NCBI RefSeq assembly: GCF_014191875.1
Contig: NZ_JACHXD010000003.1
Coordinates: 1-64,000 of the forward strand
DNA length: 64,000 nt
DNA from: Pseudoduganella violacea
GTDB lineage: Bacteria > Pseudomonadota > Gammaproteobacteria > Burkholderiales > Burkholderiaceae_D
Direction of reading: 5' to 3'
In this document: in pieces, positions 1 to 8,603 of the stretch
How positions within the stretch are numbered: position 1 is the stretch's first letter
Layout: each line of letters begins with the position of its first letter
The notes under the pieces: generated by a model
Databases searched by the model: none
The model's input: only the letters and a program-made list of their open reading frames with translations
Told to the model about the DNA's origin: nothing
Made by a program: the position numbers and the translations under genes

Positions 1-30
1 ATCAAATGTTTTACGTTTTCTTGTCGTCAT
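1..30 (-). CDS. Transposase OrfA, N-terminal fragment only
   Basis: Only the first ten residues, MTTRKRKTFD, are inside the window, preceded by a good ribosome binding site (GAGGAG) at normal spacing. The Lys/Arg-rich start followed by TFD resembles IS3-family OrfA proteins, whose helix-turn-helix follows directly. Too little is present for a family assignment beyond that. Confidence 0.4.
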   Translation of the reverse strand, partial: MTTRKRKTFD

Positions 31-90
31 GCTTTAACTCCTCAGATAGTGGATTTTCCACCTATTGAGGTGTCCGGGCAAATTAGACCA
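1..90 (-). mobile_element. End of an IS3-like insertion sequence (partial)
   Basis: Read on the minus strand, the segment begins TGGTCTAATTTGCCCGGACA at base 90, as an IS terminus starting with TG would. About 60 bases later comes GAGGAGT and an ATG at base 30 that opens a protein beginning MTTRKRKTFD, the usual basic start of IS3-family OrfA transposase subunits. The rest of the element lies left of the window. The boundary at 90 is inferred from the TG terminus; no target duplication can be checked. Confidence 0.5.
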
Positions 91-223
91 CGGCAGTACT
101 GCTCAACGGATACGACTTTGATTAATTCCATACCCTCTATCTCAACAGGTTGCTCGAAGGTCCGTTGATGGCCGATAACAGGCTATCGGAACTTCATCAT
201 ACTCACGGATGAGCTGCGAAAGC

Positions 224-610
224 TTATATTTCATATTTATCCTTCAGCTCAAGATAAACGCGCCGGCAATGTTCGAAGTATTCCTTTTCGTCGCGCTTTC
301 TCTCCGCCGCAGCTTCTCCGCTAATAGGCGCATCTACTGCTGAGGTTTCGATCAGCTGGACGGTGATCGTGTCGCCAACCTGGAGCGGCTGCATCTTAAG
401 CCATCCAAGATGCTCGTCCGATGCACCATCTCGCCGTCCAGTCAGACCACCAATACTCACATGCAGATCCACGGCTTGCTCGGTCCCATTTGGCATCGTT
501 GCCGGTCCAAGCTGTCCCACGCAATTGATAATCGTGTTCAAAACCGCCAAATCATCGGCGCCTGCCACGATCGGCGCACCATCGTTGATGCTGACTTTTA
601 AAGCATACAT
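224..610 (-). CDS. Hypothetical protein, 128 aa
   Basis: A 128-residue protein starting MYALKVSIND. The open frame extends upstream but there it only shadows the acetyltransferase gene. The ATG at 610 overlaps the end of that gene by 13 bases (598-610), which suggests translational coupling. I do not recognise the family. The first 95 residues look like alternating beta strands with one HLGWLK segment, and the last 30 are a charged helix (AAERKRDEKEYFEHCRRVY). No signal peptide or membrane segment. The overlap with the GNAT gene is the main reason to accept it. Confidence 0.6.
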   Translation of the reverse strand: MYALKVSINDGAPIVAGADDLAVLNTIINCVGQLGPATMPNGTEQAVDLHVSIGGLTGRRDGASDEHLGWLKMQPLQVGDTITVQLIETSAVDAPISGEAAAERKRDEKEYFEHCRRVYLELKDKYEI

Positions 611-1101
611 TCCTGGCTTCTCCATTCCATTTTCTGCACTTTGATGTGCGGATGGCTCTCCAATGTTTCCCATTCCGGCAAGAAGGAAAAACCCTGCTTT
701 TGATAGAGCGCTACCGCCCGGCTGTTTTCGGGCGAGACGGTCAACACGATCCGCTGATGTCCTTTCGCACCGGCGCCGGTCTTCACGGCTTCCACCAAGC
801 CAGCGGCAATTTCCTTGCCTCGAAATTCCGGATGCACCCACATGGCGATCAGATTGCATTCCGATGCGGCGCTTAGACCATAACCGATCAGTCCCACAGC
901 CTTATCGCCGGCAAACGCCAGCAGATATGTTCGTGGCGTGCGGCCAGCAGCGTTGTCGCGCCACAGCTCTTCACCGCTGGCAGCGGCGGCCTCGTAATTC
1001 CATCCAAATGCGGTGGGCGATTCGAGCAAGGAGGCAAGCCGCAGTTCTTTCAAGGCTTCCCAATCGGATTCAGTAGTGGAGCGGATAACTATGGTGGACA
1101 T
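598..1101 (-). CDS. GNAT family N-acetyltransferase
   Basis: A 167-residue acetyl-CoA-dependent acyltransferase of the GNAT fold; the acceptor cannot be told from sequence. The N-terminal TIVIRSTTESDWEALKELR is the usual first strand and helix. Motif A is visible as NLIAMWVHPEFRGKEIAAGL, with a pyrophosphate-binding loop RGKEIA slightly off the usual R/QxxGxG/A. Motif B follows (VSPENSRAVALYQKQGF), where the Tyr is the usual general acid. I chose the ATG at 1101 because GNAT homology begins there. It is the first gene of a two-gene unit with the overlapping 128-residue protein. Confidence 0.85.
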   Translation of the reverse strand: MSTIVIRSTTESDWEALKELRLASLLESPTAFGWNYEAAAASGEELWRDNAAGRTPRTYLLAFAGDKAVGLIGYGLSAASECNLIAMWVHPEFRGKEIAAGLVEAVKTGAGAKGHQRIVLTVSPENSRAVALYQKQGFSFLPEWETLESHPHIKVQKMEWRSQECML

Positions 1102-1267
1102 AAAAGCTTTACTTAAACAGGTTGGTGCCGAATATCGCATCCAATGCTTTCGCATCAAGGCTTATTTCAGGGCTATCGGGTTAGCATAACATTTCAACAG
1201 CGCATCGTTGACACAGGCATGGGAAGCAATGGACTCCGCGTTCGGCGTTCGCATGAAACAAAGCTCC

Positions 1268-1852
1268 TTACAAAATCACCGAGGCCCGAGGCCATCGTTT
1301 TTCATACTGCTTTTGCTCGATCCGCTGGCGGTAAGTCTCCAGGCTGACGCGCGCCGGATTACGCCGTATCACCATGGCGAAGAGATCATCCAGGCCATGC
1401 GGCGCAATGACTTTCACCGCGCTGCTGGCGTCCAGAAAAACGCCAACCGAGGTGGCATATTCAGGCCAGGACGCCACCGCATCGTCCAGCGAGGCCAAAG
1501 CGCCTACAGCATGACCAAAGTGCTGTTCGAACCAGAGGTGAACGCGAGCCTGGTTGGAGACTTCCCATCTTTGCGATGGCATCAACTGCGACAGCCGCCG
1601 CTGCAAACCGGCCTCACGCTCGCCATCCAGATCATCGGCATCGAAGTAAGCCAGATCGATATCGGCAAGCTGGCTTGGCGCGGCGTAGCCGTGCAGATGG
1701 TCCCACACCAGATTGCGTACAGCTCCCGCGCCGATACACCACGACGCCAAGCCAAGGCTGGCGGCGCTGCGCAGACAGTCCATAAACCATGGCGTGGCGG
1801 CCGCGATGCCGGCCAGGCGCTGCTCCAGAAGCAAATTCGTTTCGTCTCTCAT
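1268..1852 (-). CDS. Nucleotidyltransferase family protein (DUF925/COG3575-like)
   Basis: A 194-residue cytosolic protein. The segment WCIGAGAVRNLVWDHLHGY, followed by QLADIDLAYFDADD, is the nucleotidyltransferase signature, a GxG..RN loop and then paired acidic residues D-x-D-x-A-Y-F. This matches the DUF925 group of minimal-type nucleotidyltransferases, whose substrates are mostly unknown. The C-terminal half (YATSVGVFLD, HGLDDLFAMVIRRN) also fits that family. The frame stays open upstream; I prefer the ATG at 1852 (MRDETNLLL) as conservation begins there. It stands alone between the GNAT gene and the chemotaxis pair. Confidence 0.8.
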   Translation of the reverse strand: MRDETNLLLEQRLAGIAAATPWFMDCLRSAASLGLASWCIGAGAVRNLVWDHLHGYAAPSQLADIDLAYFDADDLDGEREAGLQRRLSQLMPSQRWEVSNQARVHLWFEQHFGHAVGALASLDDAVASWPEYATSVGVFLDASSAVKVIAPHGLDDLFAMVIRRNPARVSLETYRQRIEQKQYEKRWPRASVIL

Positions 1853-1899
1853 TCCAGCATGATATCGGGACGAAGCGCTTAAAGGTCCACCAACTGTCA

Positions 1900-1931
1900 C
1901 AAAAGACAAAGGGCGCCGCAGCGCCCTTTGT
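1900..1931 (-). terminator. Rho-independent terminator of the MCP gene
   Basis: A perfect 11-bp stem, ACAAAGGGCGC (1906-1916) with GCGCCCTTTGT (1921-1931), around a CGCA loop. On the minus strand it is followed by a T-rich tract (CTTTTGT), just past the MCP stop codon at 1949. Confidence 0.85.
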
Positions 1932-1948
1932 TCAACAAGGAAAACGTA

Positions 1949-3532
1949 TTACCGTCCCAGGCGCAGCGTATGTTTGCCGCCCGTCTGGCCGACGTTGAAC
2001 ACGCTGACCACTTGCGCCAGGCTGTGCGCCTGGTGCTGCATGGATTCGGCCGCCGCAGCCGATTCCTCGACCAGGGCCGCATTCTGCTGCGTGACCTGAT
2101 CCATCTGACCGATAGCGCGCGAGACCTCTTCGATGCCCACGCTCTGTTCCGAGCTGGCCGCCGTGATTTCGGAAATGATGTCGCTGACGCGGTGCACGCT
2201 GGCGACGATTTCTTCCATCGTGCTGCCGGCTTCGGCCACCAGTTTGCTGCCCTGGTTGACCTTCTCCACGGAGTCGCCGATCAGTTCCTTGATCTCTTTC
2301 GCCGCCGACGCCGAGCGCTGCGCCAGATTGCGCACTTCCGACGCCACCACCGCGAAGCCGCGGCCCTGCTCACCGGCGCGCGCCGCTTCCACCGCCGCGT
2401 TCAGCGCCAGGATATTGGTCTGGAAGGCGATGCCGTCGATGACCGAGATGATGTCCACGATCTTGCGCGAGGATTCGTTGATCGACTCCATCGTGCCCAC
2501 CACATTCGTCACCACACTGCCGCCGCGCACCGCCACCGAGGCGGCAGCGCTGGCCAGTTGATTGGCCTGGCGCGCATTGTCGGCGTTCTGACGCACGGTC
2601 GAAGTCAGCTCCTCCATCGAGGATGCGGTTTCTTCCAGCGCGCTGGCCTGTTCCTCGGTACGCGAGGAAAGATCCTGGTTGCCGGCCGCGATTTCGGAGG
2701 ATGAGGTATTGATGCTGTCGGTGCCGTTGCGCACTTCGGTCACGATATTCAACAGCGATTGGTTCATATCCTTCAGTGCTTGCAGCAGTTGGCCGGTTTC
2801 ATCACTGCCCGCCACGTCGATATGGCCGCTCAAATCGCCCGAGGCGACGCGGCGCGCGGCGTCCACGGCGCGGCCCAGCGGTGCGGTGATGCCCACGGTC
2901 AGCAGCCAGGCGCAGACGGCGCCAAAGCCGAGCACCAGCACCGACAGCACCAGCAGCAAGGTGCGGCTGTTGATGGCGATGCCTTCGATGTGGCGCGCGG
3001 TGGCGTCGATCTTCTCGCGCTGCATTTTCAGCAGATCCTGCACCAGCGATTGGTATTTGGCCGCGCCGGGCACGAAGGTTTTCTCGAACACTTCCTGCGC
3101 CGGTTCCAGTTCGCCCGCCGATTTCAGCTTGGCCACCTGGTCGCGCGAACTCAAATAAATCTTGCGCTGCTCCATGGACTTGGCGAACAGCGCCTTCTCA
3201 TCCTCGTCCTGCAACAGGTCTTCGATTTTCTTTTGCAGTTCGGCCGACGCGGCGCTGGACGATTTTGATTCTTCGGCGAAATAGGCGCCCAGGCTCTGGT
3301 CGCTGCTGCGCGCGATGGCCGTGGTGCGGCGGATGGCGCTGTCGATGCGGCTGTGCCAGTCGCTGATCATGCGTTCCTTGGCCAGCGGGGTTTCCATCAT
3401 GTCCTTGGTCGCTTGCGCTACTTGCTGCAGGCGCCACATGCCAATGCCGGTGATCAGCATGCAGAAAGCAAGAATGATGGCGAAGCCGATCGCCAGGCGT
3501 TTACCGATGCTGATGTGGTTCAATGCGTTCAT
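1949..3532 (-). CDS. Methyl-accepting chemotaxis protein
   Basis: A 527-residue transmembrane chemoreceptor. TM1 is at about 12-33, a four-helix-bundle periplasmic domain at 34-190 carries the ligand-sensing region, TM2 is at 191-213, and a HAMP domain at about 214-266 begins ITAPLG. The long cytoplasmic coiled coil has the highly conserved hairpin tip [20 protein letters not shown] near residue 375 that contacts CheW and CheA. Gln/Glu-rich methylation helices flank it. There is no C-terminal NWETF-type CheR tether; the protein ends [10 protein letters not shown]. The start has a strong GAGGAGG site. It lies 13 bases after cheW, so the two form an operon and probably act as a receptor with its coupling protein. 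Confidence 0.95.
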   Translation of the reverse strand: MNALNHISIGKRLAIGFAIILAFCMLITGIGMWRLQQVAQATKDMMETPLAKERMISDWHSRIDSAIRRTTAIARSSDQSLGAYFAEESKSSSAASAELQKKIEDLLQDEDEKALFAKSMEQRKIYLSSRDQVAKLKSAGELEPAQEVFEKTFVPGAAKYQSLVQDLLKMQREKIDATARHIEGIAINSRTLLLVLSVLVLGFGAVCAWLLTVGITAPLGRAVDAARRVASGDLSGHIDVAGSDETGQLLQALKDMNQSLLNIVTEVRNGTDSINTSSSEIAAGNQDLSSRTEEQASALEETASSMEELTSTVRQNADNARQANQLASAAASVAVRGGSVVTNVVGTMESINESSRKIVDIISVIDGIAFQTNILALNAAVEAARAGEQGRGFAVVASEVRNLAQRSASAAKEIKELIGDSVEKVNQGSKLVAEAGSTMEEIVASVHRVSDIISEITAASSEQSVGIEEVSRAIGQMDQVTQQNAALVEESAAAAESMQHQAHSLAQVVSVFNVGQTGGKHTLRLGR

Positions 3533-3545
3533 GGCGGCAGCCTCC

Positions 3546-4031
3546 TCAGGCGACAGCGCTTTCGATCAGACCCATGTCTTCGCTGGACATCAGCTTGTCG
3601 ATGTCCACCAGGATCAGCATGCGCTCTTCCAGCGTGCCCAGACCCACGATATGTTCGGTATTGATGGTCGAACCCATTTCCGGGGCCGCTTTGATCTGCT
3701 CGGGTTCGAGCGTGGTCACGTCGGACACGCTGTCCACCACCATGCCGACTACGCGCGAGCCGATGTTGAGGATGATGACGACGGTGAACTGGTTGTAATT
3801 CGGCGTGCCCAGGTTGAATTTGATGCGCATGTCCACGATCGGCACGATCAGACCGCGCAGATTGACCACGCCCTTGACGAATTCCGGCGCATTGGCAATA
3901 CGGGTCGGCGTTTCGTAGCTGCGGATTTCGCTGACTTTCTGGATGTCGATGCCGTATTCTTCCTGGCCCAGGGTGAAGGCCAGGTATTCGGCTGCCGCGC
4001 CGGTCGATTGCACTTGTGCGTCTTGGGACAT
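3546..4031 (-). CDS. cheW: Chemotaxis coupling protein CheW
   Basis: A 161-residue CheW-domain protein that links chemoreceptors to the kinase CheA. Family hallmarks are [20 protein letters not shown] at the start of the fold, [13 protein letters not shown] in the middle (the NLRG motif at the receptor/CheA interface), [12 protein letters not shown], and the C-terminal [19 protein letters not shown]. It starts after GATAAGGAATCATC and is immediately followed by the MCP gene. No CheA, CheY or flagellar genes are in the window, so this is a satellite chemoreceptor/CheW unit. Confidence 0.95.
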   Translation of the reverse strand: MSQDAQVQSTGAAAEYLAFTLGQEEYGIDIQKVSEIRSYETPTRIANAPEFVKGVVNLRGLIVPIVDMRIKFNLGTPNYNQFTVVIILNIGSRVVGMVVDSVSDVTTLEPEQIKAAPEMGSTINTEHIVGLGTLEERMLILVDIDKLMSSEDMGLIESAVA

Positions 4032-4169
4032 GATGATTCCTTATCGTGGGCGATTTACCGCGCCGCTGTATCACTTGCAGCACGAAAGTTCATTGGTAAA
4101 TATCAGCCCTCAATGTTACCCCAAGCCAAGTCTTTTAGCAGCAAATTTAATGCCACGCAGCAACTAAAA

Positions 4170-4676
4170 CTAGCGTTCGTGCGTCAATTCGGCCCTAAAC
4201 AGGAAATTTTGCTGGCAAGGTTTCCCGCCACACAAGGCCGGCTTAAATTTGGTGGACATCAATACCAAAGCCATTGTTTCGCTGGCTCGCGCATCAGGCG
4301 TTTTATACACCAGCACATTTAACGGCTTGCCATCTCGGTCCACCACCACTTCCATATCGATCGCGCCATCCTCATAGATATACCCGTGAATTGTGTGCAT
4401 CGCCTTGTAGATGCTGGCCAGACCTTTTTCCGGGAAGGGAGGCTCGTCGCCCTCACCCATACTGGCGTAGGGGGCTTTTACGATCAGCTGCTGCTCCGGC
4501 GTCAAGTCCCCATAGCTCTTATTCAAAGGCAGCCGGCCAATCGCGGCGTCACGTTTGATATTGCTGCCAATCGGCGGGTCGTCCCGCTTCAGCGTATAGC
4601 GCTCCTGAGCAAGCGCCCCCATGCTCGCTGCCAGTAAAGTGCCAATCAAGGCCACCATCAAACTTGCAATACGCAT
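4170..4676 (-). CDS. Exported protein with a TonB-C-like domain
   Basis: A 168-residue protein with a Sec signal peptide (MRIASLMVALIGTLLAASMGALA, cleavage about residue 23). The C-terminal half, IDMEVVVDRDGKPLNVLVYK...KFKPALCGGKPCQQNFLFRAEL, has the strand-helix-strand layout of TonB C-terminal domains, including the G-K-P before the last strand. There is no N-terminal TonB transmembrane anchor or Pro-rich stretch, so it is probably a free periplasmic protein rather than a working TonB. Two cysteines (LCGGKPC) could form a disulphide. Its function is unknown. Confidence 0.7.
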   Translation of the reverse strand: MRIASLMVALIGTLLAASMGALAQERYTLKRDDPPIGSNIKRDAAIGRLPLNKSYGDLTPEQQLIVKAPYASMGEGDEPPFPEKGLASIYKAMHTIHGYIYEDGAIDMEVVVDRDGKPLNVLVYKTPDARASETMALVLMSTKFKPALCGGKPCQQNFLFRAELTHER

Positions 4677-4806
4677 ACCGCCCCCGGGGTTATCGAAAAA
4701 ATATTATTATCCCAGAACAATAAATTAACAACTACGAGTTACAACGAGGCTGCTGCATTCATGCCACAATGGCGTGCTTCCCCGAACCCGAAACAGAAGA
4801 GCAAGA

Positions 4807-5472
4807 ATGAATGAACTGTTGAACAGCTGGCAGCCGCGTCTGATCGCGCTGGCCAACGCGGCGAGCGACAGCGATGGCGCGCACGACACCAGTCATTTGC
4901 ATCGCGTCTGGCGCAACGCCTCCCTGCTGCTGAACGATTATCCCGAGGCCGATGCGCTGGTCGTGCTGGCGGCCTGCTATCTGCACGATCTCGTAAACCT
5001 GCCCAAGAATCACCCGGAACGCCATCTGGCTTCGCGCCAGGCCGCGGTGCTGGCGCAGCAGCAGCTGGCCGCGCTGGACTTCCCGCCCGAACGCCTGGCC
5101 GCCGTGGCGCATGCGATCGAAACGCACAGCTTCTCGGCCGCCCTGCCGCCGCACACCATCGAAGCCAAGATCGTGCAGGACGCCGACCGCCTCGACGCCC
5201 TCGGCGCCGTCGGCCTGGCACGCCTGTTCTACACCGCCGGCCGCATGGGCTCAGCCCTGGCACACGCCGATGATCCGCTGGCCGAGCGCCGCGCGCGCGA
5301 CGACAAGGCCTATTCCCTCGACCATATCGAAGTCAAGCTGGCCACCCTGCCCGGCATGATGCAGACCGCCGCCGGCAAACGCCTCGGCATGGAACGCATG
5401 CAGCAGCTCTACGCCTTCCGCGACAATTTCGTGGCCGAGTGGACCGCGCTGCCAGCCACAGAGGCGCCATGA
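4807..5472 (+). CDS. HD-domain phosphohydrolase
   Basis: A 221-residue protein of the small HD superfamily (YedJ-like). The metal ligands are visible in order: H in DTSHLHRVWRNA, the HD pair in ACYLHDLVNLPK, a later H in AVAHAIETHSFS, and the distal D in KIVQDADRLDALG. These proteins hydrolyse phosphoester bonds; the substrate is not known. I chose the ATG at 4807 because homology starts at MNELLNSWQ. Its stop overlaps the start of the MFS gene (ATGA at 5469-5472), so the two are translationally coupled. Confidence 0.9.
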   Translation: MNELLNSWQPRLIALANAASDSDGAHDTSHLHRVWRNASLLLNDYPEADALVVLAACYLHDLVNLPKNHPERHLASRQAAVLAQQQLAALDFPPERLAAVAHAIETHSFSAALPPHTIEAKIVQDADRLDALGAVGLARLFYTAGRMGSALAHADDPLAERRARDDKAYSLDHIEVKLATLPGMMQTAAGKRLGMERMQQLYAFRDNFVAEWTALPATEAP

Positions 5473-6755
5473 GCCAGCCTGAAATGCAGACCTCCGCCAG
5501 CGGCAGCCAAAGCACGGCCGACGCCAATGGCGCGGTCAATGGCGGCCGTCTCGGCTTCGTACTGGTCTCCATCTTTATCGACATGCTGGGCCTGGGCCTG
5601 GTGGTACCGGTGCTGCCACTGCTGGTGGGCGAATTCGTCCCGGTGCGCGACCAGCAGGCGCTGTGGTACGGCATCATGGGCGCCATCTTCGGCCTGATGC
5701 AGTTCTTCTGCATGCCGATACTGGGCGCGCTCAGCGACCGCGTGGGCCGCCGCCCGGTGCTGCTGTATTCGATGGCCGGCATGGGCCTGAGCTTCCTCAT
5801 CACCGCCTGGGCGCCCAGCCTGGCCTGGCTGCTGCTGGCGCGCGTGGTAGGCGGGATGTCCTCGGCCAGCATGGCGGTGGCGTCGGCTTACGCCTCCGAT
5901 ATCTCGACGCCGGAAAACCGCGCCAAGAGCTTCGGCAAGATCGGCGCCTCCTTCGGCCTGGGTTTCATCTGCGGCCCGATGCTGGGCGGCCTGCTGGGCG
6001 ATATGAGCCTGCACCTGCCCTTCGTCATCGCCGCCGCGCTGTCGGCCGCCAACTTCATCTACGGCTGGTTCTTCGTGCCGGAATCGCTGCCAGCCGAACG
6101 GCGCGGCAAATTCAATCTGTCGAAGCTCAATCCTCTGGCCGGCCTGGCGCGCCTGGGCCGCCGCCGCGACATTCGTGGCCTGCTGGTCGCCTACGGCTTC
6201 ATGGTCCTGGCCCAGGTCGGACTGCACAGCACCTGGGTGCTGTACAACCACTTCCGCTTCGGCTGGAATCCAACCCAGAACGGCATTTCCCTGTTCTGCG
6301 TGGGCCTGATGGCGGCCGTGGTGCAGGCCGGTCTGCTCGGCATGCTGATCAAACGCTTCGGCGAAGTGAAGCTGGCCCTCATGGGCCTGGGTTCGGGCTT
6401 CGTCGTGTATATGCTGTATGGCATGGCGACGCAGGGCTGGATGATGTATGTCTTCATCTTCTGCAACCTGCTGGCCTTTACCACGGGGCCGGCTATGCAG
6501 GCCATCTTCTCCAAATCCACGCCGCCGGCCGAACAGGGCGAGTTGATGGGCTCCCTGCAATCGATCAACGCGGTCGGCATCATCTGCATGCCCCTGATCG
6601 GCAGCGCGATCCTGGGCGAGGTGAGCCACCTGCCCGCCGGCGACTGGCGCATGGGGGCCAGCTTCTTCATGTGCGCCATCCTGCAGGGCCTGGCGATTGT
6701 CGTGGCAAGGCGCTATTTCACCCGCAGCAGCTTGGCTTTTCAGGCAAATTCATAG
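5469..6755 (+). CDS. MFS transporter, TetA-like drug:H+ antiporter
   Basis: A 428-residue inner-membrane protein of the DHA1/TCR branch of the major facilitator superfamily. About 12 membrane helices begin with GFVLVSIFIDMLGLGLVVPV. The loop 2-3 motif A is textbook (GALSDRVGRRPVLLYS), and motif C-like GLGFICGPMLGGLLG in TM5 is typical of antiporters. The overall pattern matches tetracycline-resistance TetA relatives, but substrate cannot be assigned. The start overlaps the HD-hydrolase stop by 4 bases. Confidence 0.9.
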   Translation: MSQPEMQTSASGSQSTADANGAVNGGRLGFVLVSIFIDMLGLGLVVPVLPLLVGEFVPVRDQQALWYGIMGAIFGLMQFFCMPILGALSDRVGRRPVLLYSMAGMGLSFLITAWAPSLAWLLLARVVGGMSSASMAVASAYASDISTPENRAKSFGKIGASFGLGFICGPMLGGLLGDMSLHLPFVIAAALSAANFIYGWFFVPESLPAERRGKFNLSKLNPLAGLARLGRRRDIRGLLVAYGFMVLAQVGLHSTWVLYNHFRFGWNPTQNGISLFCVGLMAAVVQAGLLGMLIKRFGEVKLALMGLGSGFVVYMLYGMATQGWMMYVFIFCNLLAFTTGPAMQAIFSKSTPPAEQGELMGSLQSINAVGIICMPLIGSAILGEVSHLPAGDWRMGASFFMCAILQGLAIVVARRYFTRSSLAFQANS

Positions 6756-6822
6756 AGAATGAAGTCAGCCAGGACGCCAGCCTGCGGGGGCGGGCAGCGT
6801 CCGGCGTCTTGAGCGAGATGCC

Positions 6823-7662
6823 ATGAAGAGCAGACTTTCCCATCGCTGGCCTGCCTGGAGCCGGACTGCGGCGCTGACGCTGTGGCTGGCCTGCGCCGCC
6901 GCCCCAGCCATGGCCAGCGGCTGCTCGCGCGACATCATCGTCCCCGTCGCCCCCATCGGCGTCAGCGTGGTCGTCAACGGCAGCAGCGTGGAAGGCATTT
7001 ACGCCGACATGCTGCGCAGCCTGGGCGCCAAGGCCGGCTGCAATTTCGTCTTTTCGGTGGTGCCGCGCGCGCGCCTGGAAGTCATGTTCGAAAGCGGCAA
7101 GGCCGACCTGCTGCTGCCCGCCAACCGCACCCCGGCGCGCGACCTGCTGGGCCACTTCATCCCCATGATCGGCCACCGCGCCACCCTGATCACCCTGCCC
7201 AGCGAACGTCCGCCCATCCGCAATGCCCAGGAGCTGCTGGAAAAGCACGAGCTGCGCGTGGCCGTGGTGCGCGGCTTCGACTACGGCGAGCAATACCAGT
7301 CCATCGTGCGCGAGCTGACGCGCCAGGGACGCCTGTTTCTCGAAGTCGACGCCAACGCCGTGGCGCGTCTGATGAATGTCGGTTCGGTCGACGTCACCAT
7401 CATGGGGCCGACCATCCTGGCCGCCGCCATCCGCCGCGAGCCGCGCGTGCAGGGATTGATGGAGAAGCTGCGCATCGAACCGATCCCCGAGCTGCCCTGG
7501 GGCCATAGTGGAGTGTACTACTCGCGCCGCTCGCTGAACGCGGAAGACCAGGCCGTCCTGCGCGAGCTGCTGGAAAAGGCCGCCAAATCTGGAGCCGTGT
7601 ACGAAGGCTTCCAGCGCTACCACCGTCCCGACGTGATGTCAGAAAGCGTACGCCCCCGTTGA
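6823..7662 (+). CDS. Periplasmic solute-binding protein, SBP_bac_3-like
   Basis: A 279-residue exported protein with a cleavable signal peptide (residues 1-31, ending PAMAS). It has the two-lobed organisation of amino-acid-binding proteins: VVVNGSSVEGIYADMLRSLG early, then RARLEVMFESGKADLLLPAN, a second lobe starting at HELRVAVVRGFDYG, and return to lobe one near VYYSRRSLNAEDQA. No ABC permease or ATPase genes are adjacent, as is common for the many orphan proteins of this type in Oxalobacteraceae. It follows the MFS gene and overlaps the next start, so it may be co-transcribed. Ligand unknown. Confidence 0.8.
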   Translation: MKSRLSHRWPAWSRTAALTLWLACAAAPAMASGCSRDIIVPVAPIGVSVVVNGSSVEGIYADMLRSLGAKAGCNFVFSVVPRARLEVMFESGKADLLLPANRTPARDLLGHFIPMIGHRATLITLPSERPPIRNAQELLEKHELRVAVVRGFDYGEQYQSIVRELTRQGRLFLEVDANAVARLMNVGSVDVTIMGPTILAAAIRREPRVQGLMEKLRIEPIPELPWGHSGVYYSRRSLNAEDQAVLRELLEKAAKSGAVYEGFQRYHRPDVMSESVRPR

Positions 7663-8603
7663 ATCCCACTGTTGTCGCGATTGTCCTGCTGGCGGCTTTT
7701 CTCCACGCAGGCTGGAACGCCCTTGTCAAAGCCGGCAAGGATGCCTTTCTGACCAGCGTGCTGGTTGCATCGGGCGCGGCCCTGATCTCGCTGGCCGCCC
7801 TGCCCTTCCTGCCTGCCCCCGCGCCGGCCAGCCTGCCCTATGTACTGGCATCGACGCTGATCCACTTCTTTTACTACGGCCTGCTGTCCGCGGCCTACCG
7901 CCATGGCGACATGAGCCTGGCTTACCCTTTGATGCGCGGCAGCGCCCCGCTGCTGGTCGCCGTCGCCAGCCGGCCCCTGCTCGGCGAAGTCCTGAATCCG
8001 CAACAATACCTCGCCATCGCCTACATCTGCAGCGGCATTTTCGGCCTCTACCTCGCCACCCGCCGCCCCACTCCAGCCGAGGCCGCCGGATCGGCCGTCC
8101 CGTCCACCTTGGGGGCAGACCCCAATCGGACACGAGCACGGCTAAAGGACGCACAAGCTACAGCCGCCCCCACGGGTTCGGCTCGGCGGGCGACGCTGTT
8201 TGCGCTGCTGAATGCGGTGGCGATTGCGGCGTATACGCTGGTCGATGGGATCGGGGCGCGCAAGTCGGGCGCGCCGGCGGCCTATACGATGTATCTGTTT
8301 GTGCTGACAGCCATTGGCCTGCTGGCGTGGACGCTGGCGCGGCGGCCGGCCGCTTTGCGCGCCTACGCCCGCCAGCATTGGCGCGTGGCTTTGCTGGGCG
8401 GCCTGGGTACGCTGGCTTCCTACGGCCTGGCGCTGTGGGCGATGACGGTGGCGCCGGTGGCCGCCGTGGCGGCGCTGCGCGAGACCGCCATCCTGTTTGC
8501 GGCGGCCATCGCGGCGCTCTTCCTGCGCGAGAAGATCGGCTGGCGCCGCGCCGCCGCGATCGGCTTCATCGCCGGCGGCGCGGCCTTGATGCGCTTCGCC
8601 TAG
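7659..8603 (+). CDS. EamA-family (DMT) transporter
   Basis: A 314-residue inner-membrane protein with about ten helices in two EamA halves (residues 1-130 and 185-314). The first half starts VVAIVLLAAFLHAGWNALVK and the second ATLFALLNAVAIAAYTLVDG. The start is a TTG (7659) overlapping the preceding stop (TTGA). The cytoplasmic linker between the halves (about residues 133-180) is unusually long and unconserved; its DNA contains a GGGG-CAGACCCC hairpin-like segment (see findings). It converges on, and overlaps by 4 bases, the SDR gene on the other strand. Substrate unknown; family members export amino acids or metabolites. Confidence 0.88.
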   Translation: MNPTVVAIVLLAAFLHAGWNALVKAGKDAFLTSVLVASGAALISLAALPFLPAPAPASLPYVLASTLIHFFYYGLLSAAYRHGDMSLAYPLMRGSAPLLVAVASRPLLGEVLNPQQYLAIAYICSGIFGLYLATRRPTPAEAAGSAVPSTLGADPNRTRARLKDAQATAAPTGSARRATLFALLNAVAIAAYTLVDGIGARKSGAPAAYTMYLFVLTAIGLLAWTLARRPAALRAYARQHWRVALLGGLGTLASYGLALWAMTVAPVAAVAALRETAILFAAAIAALFLREKIGWRRAAAIGFIAGGAALMRFA

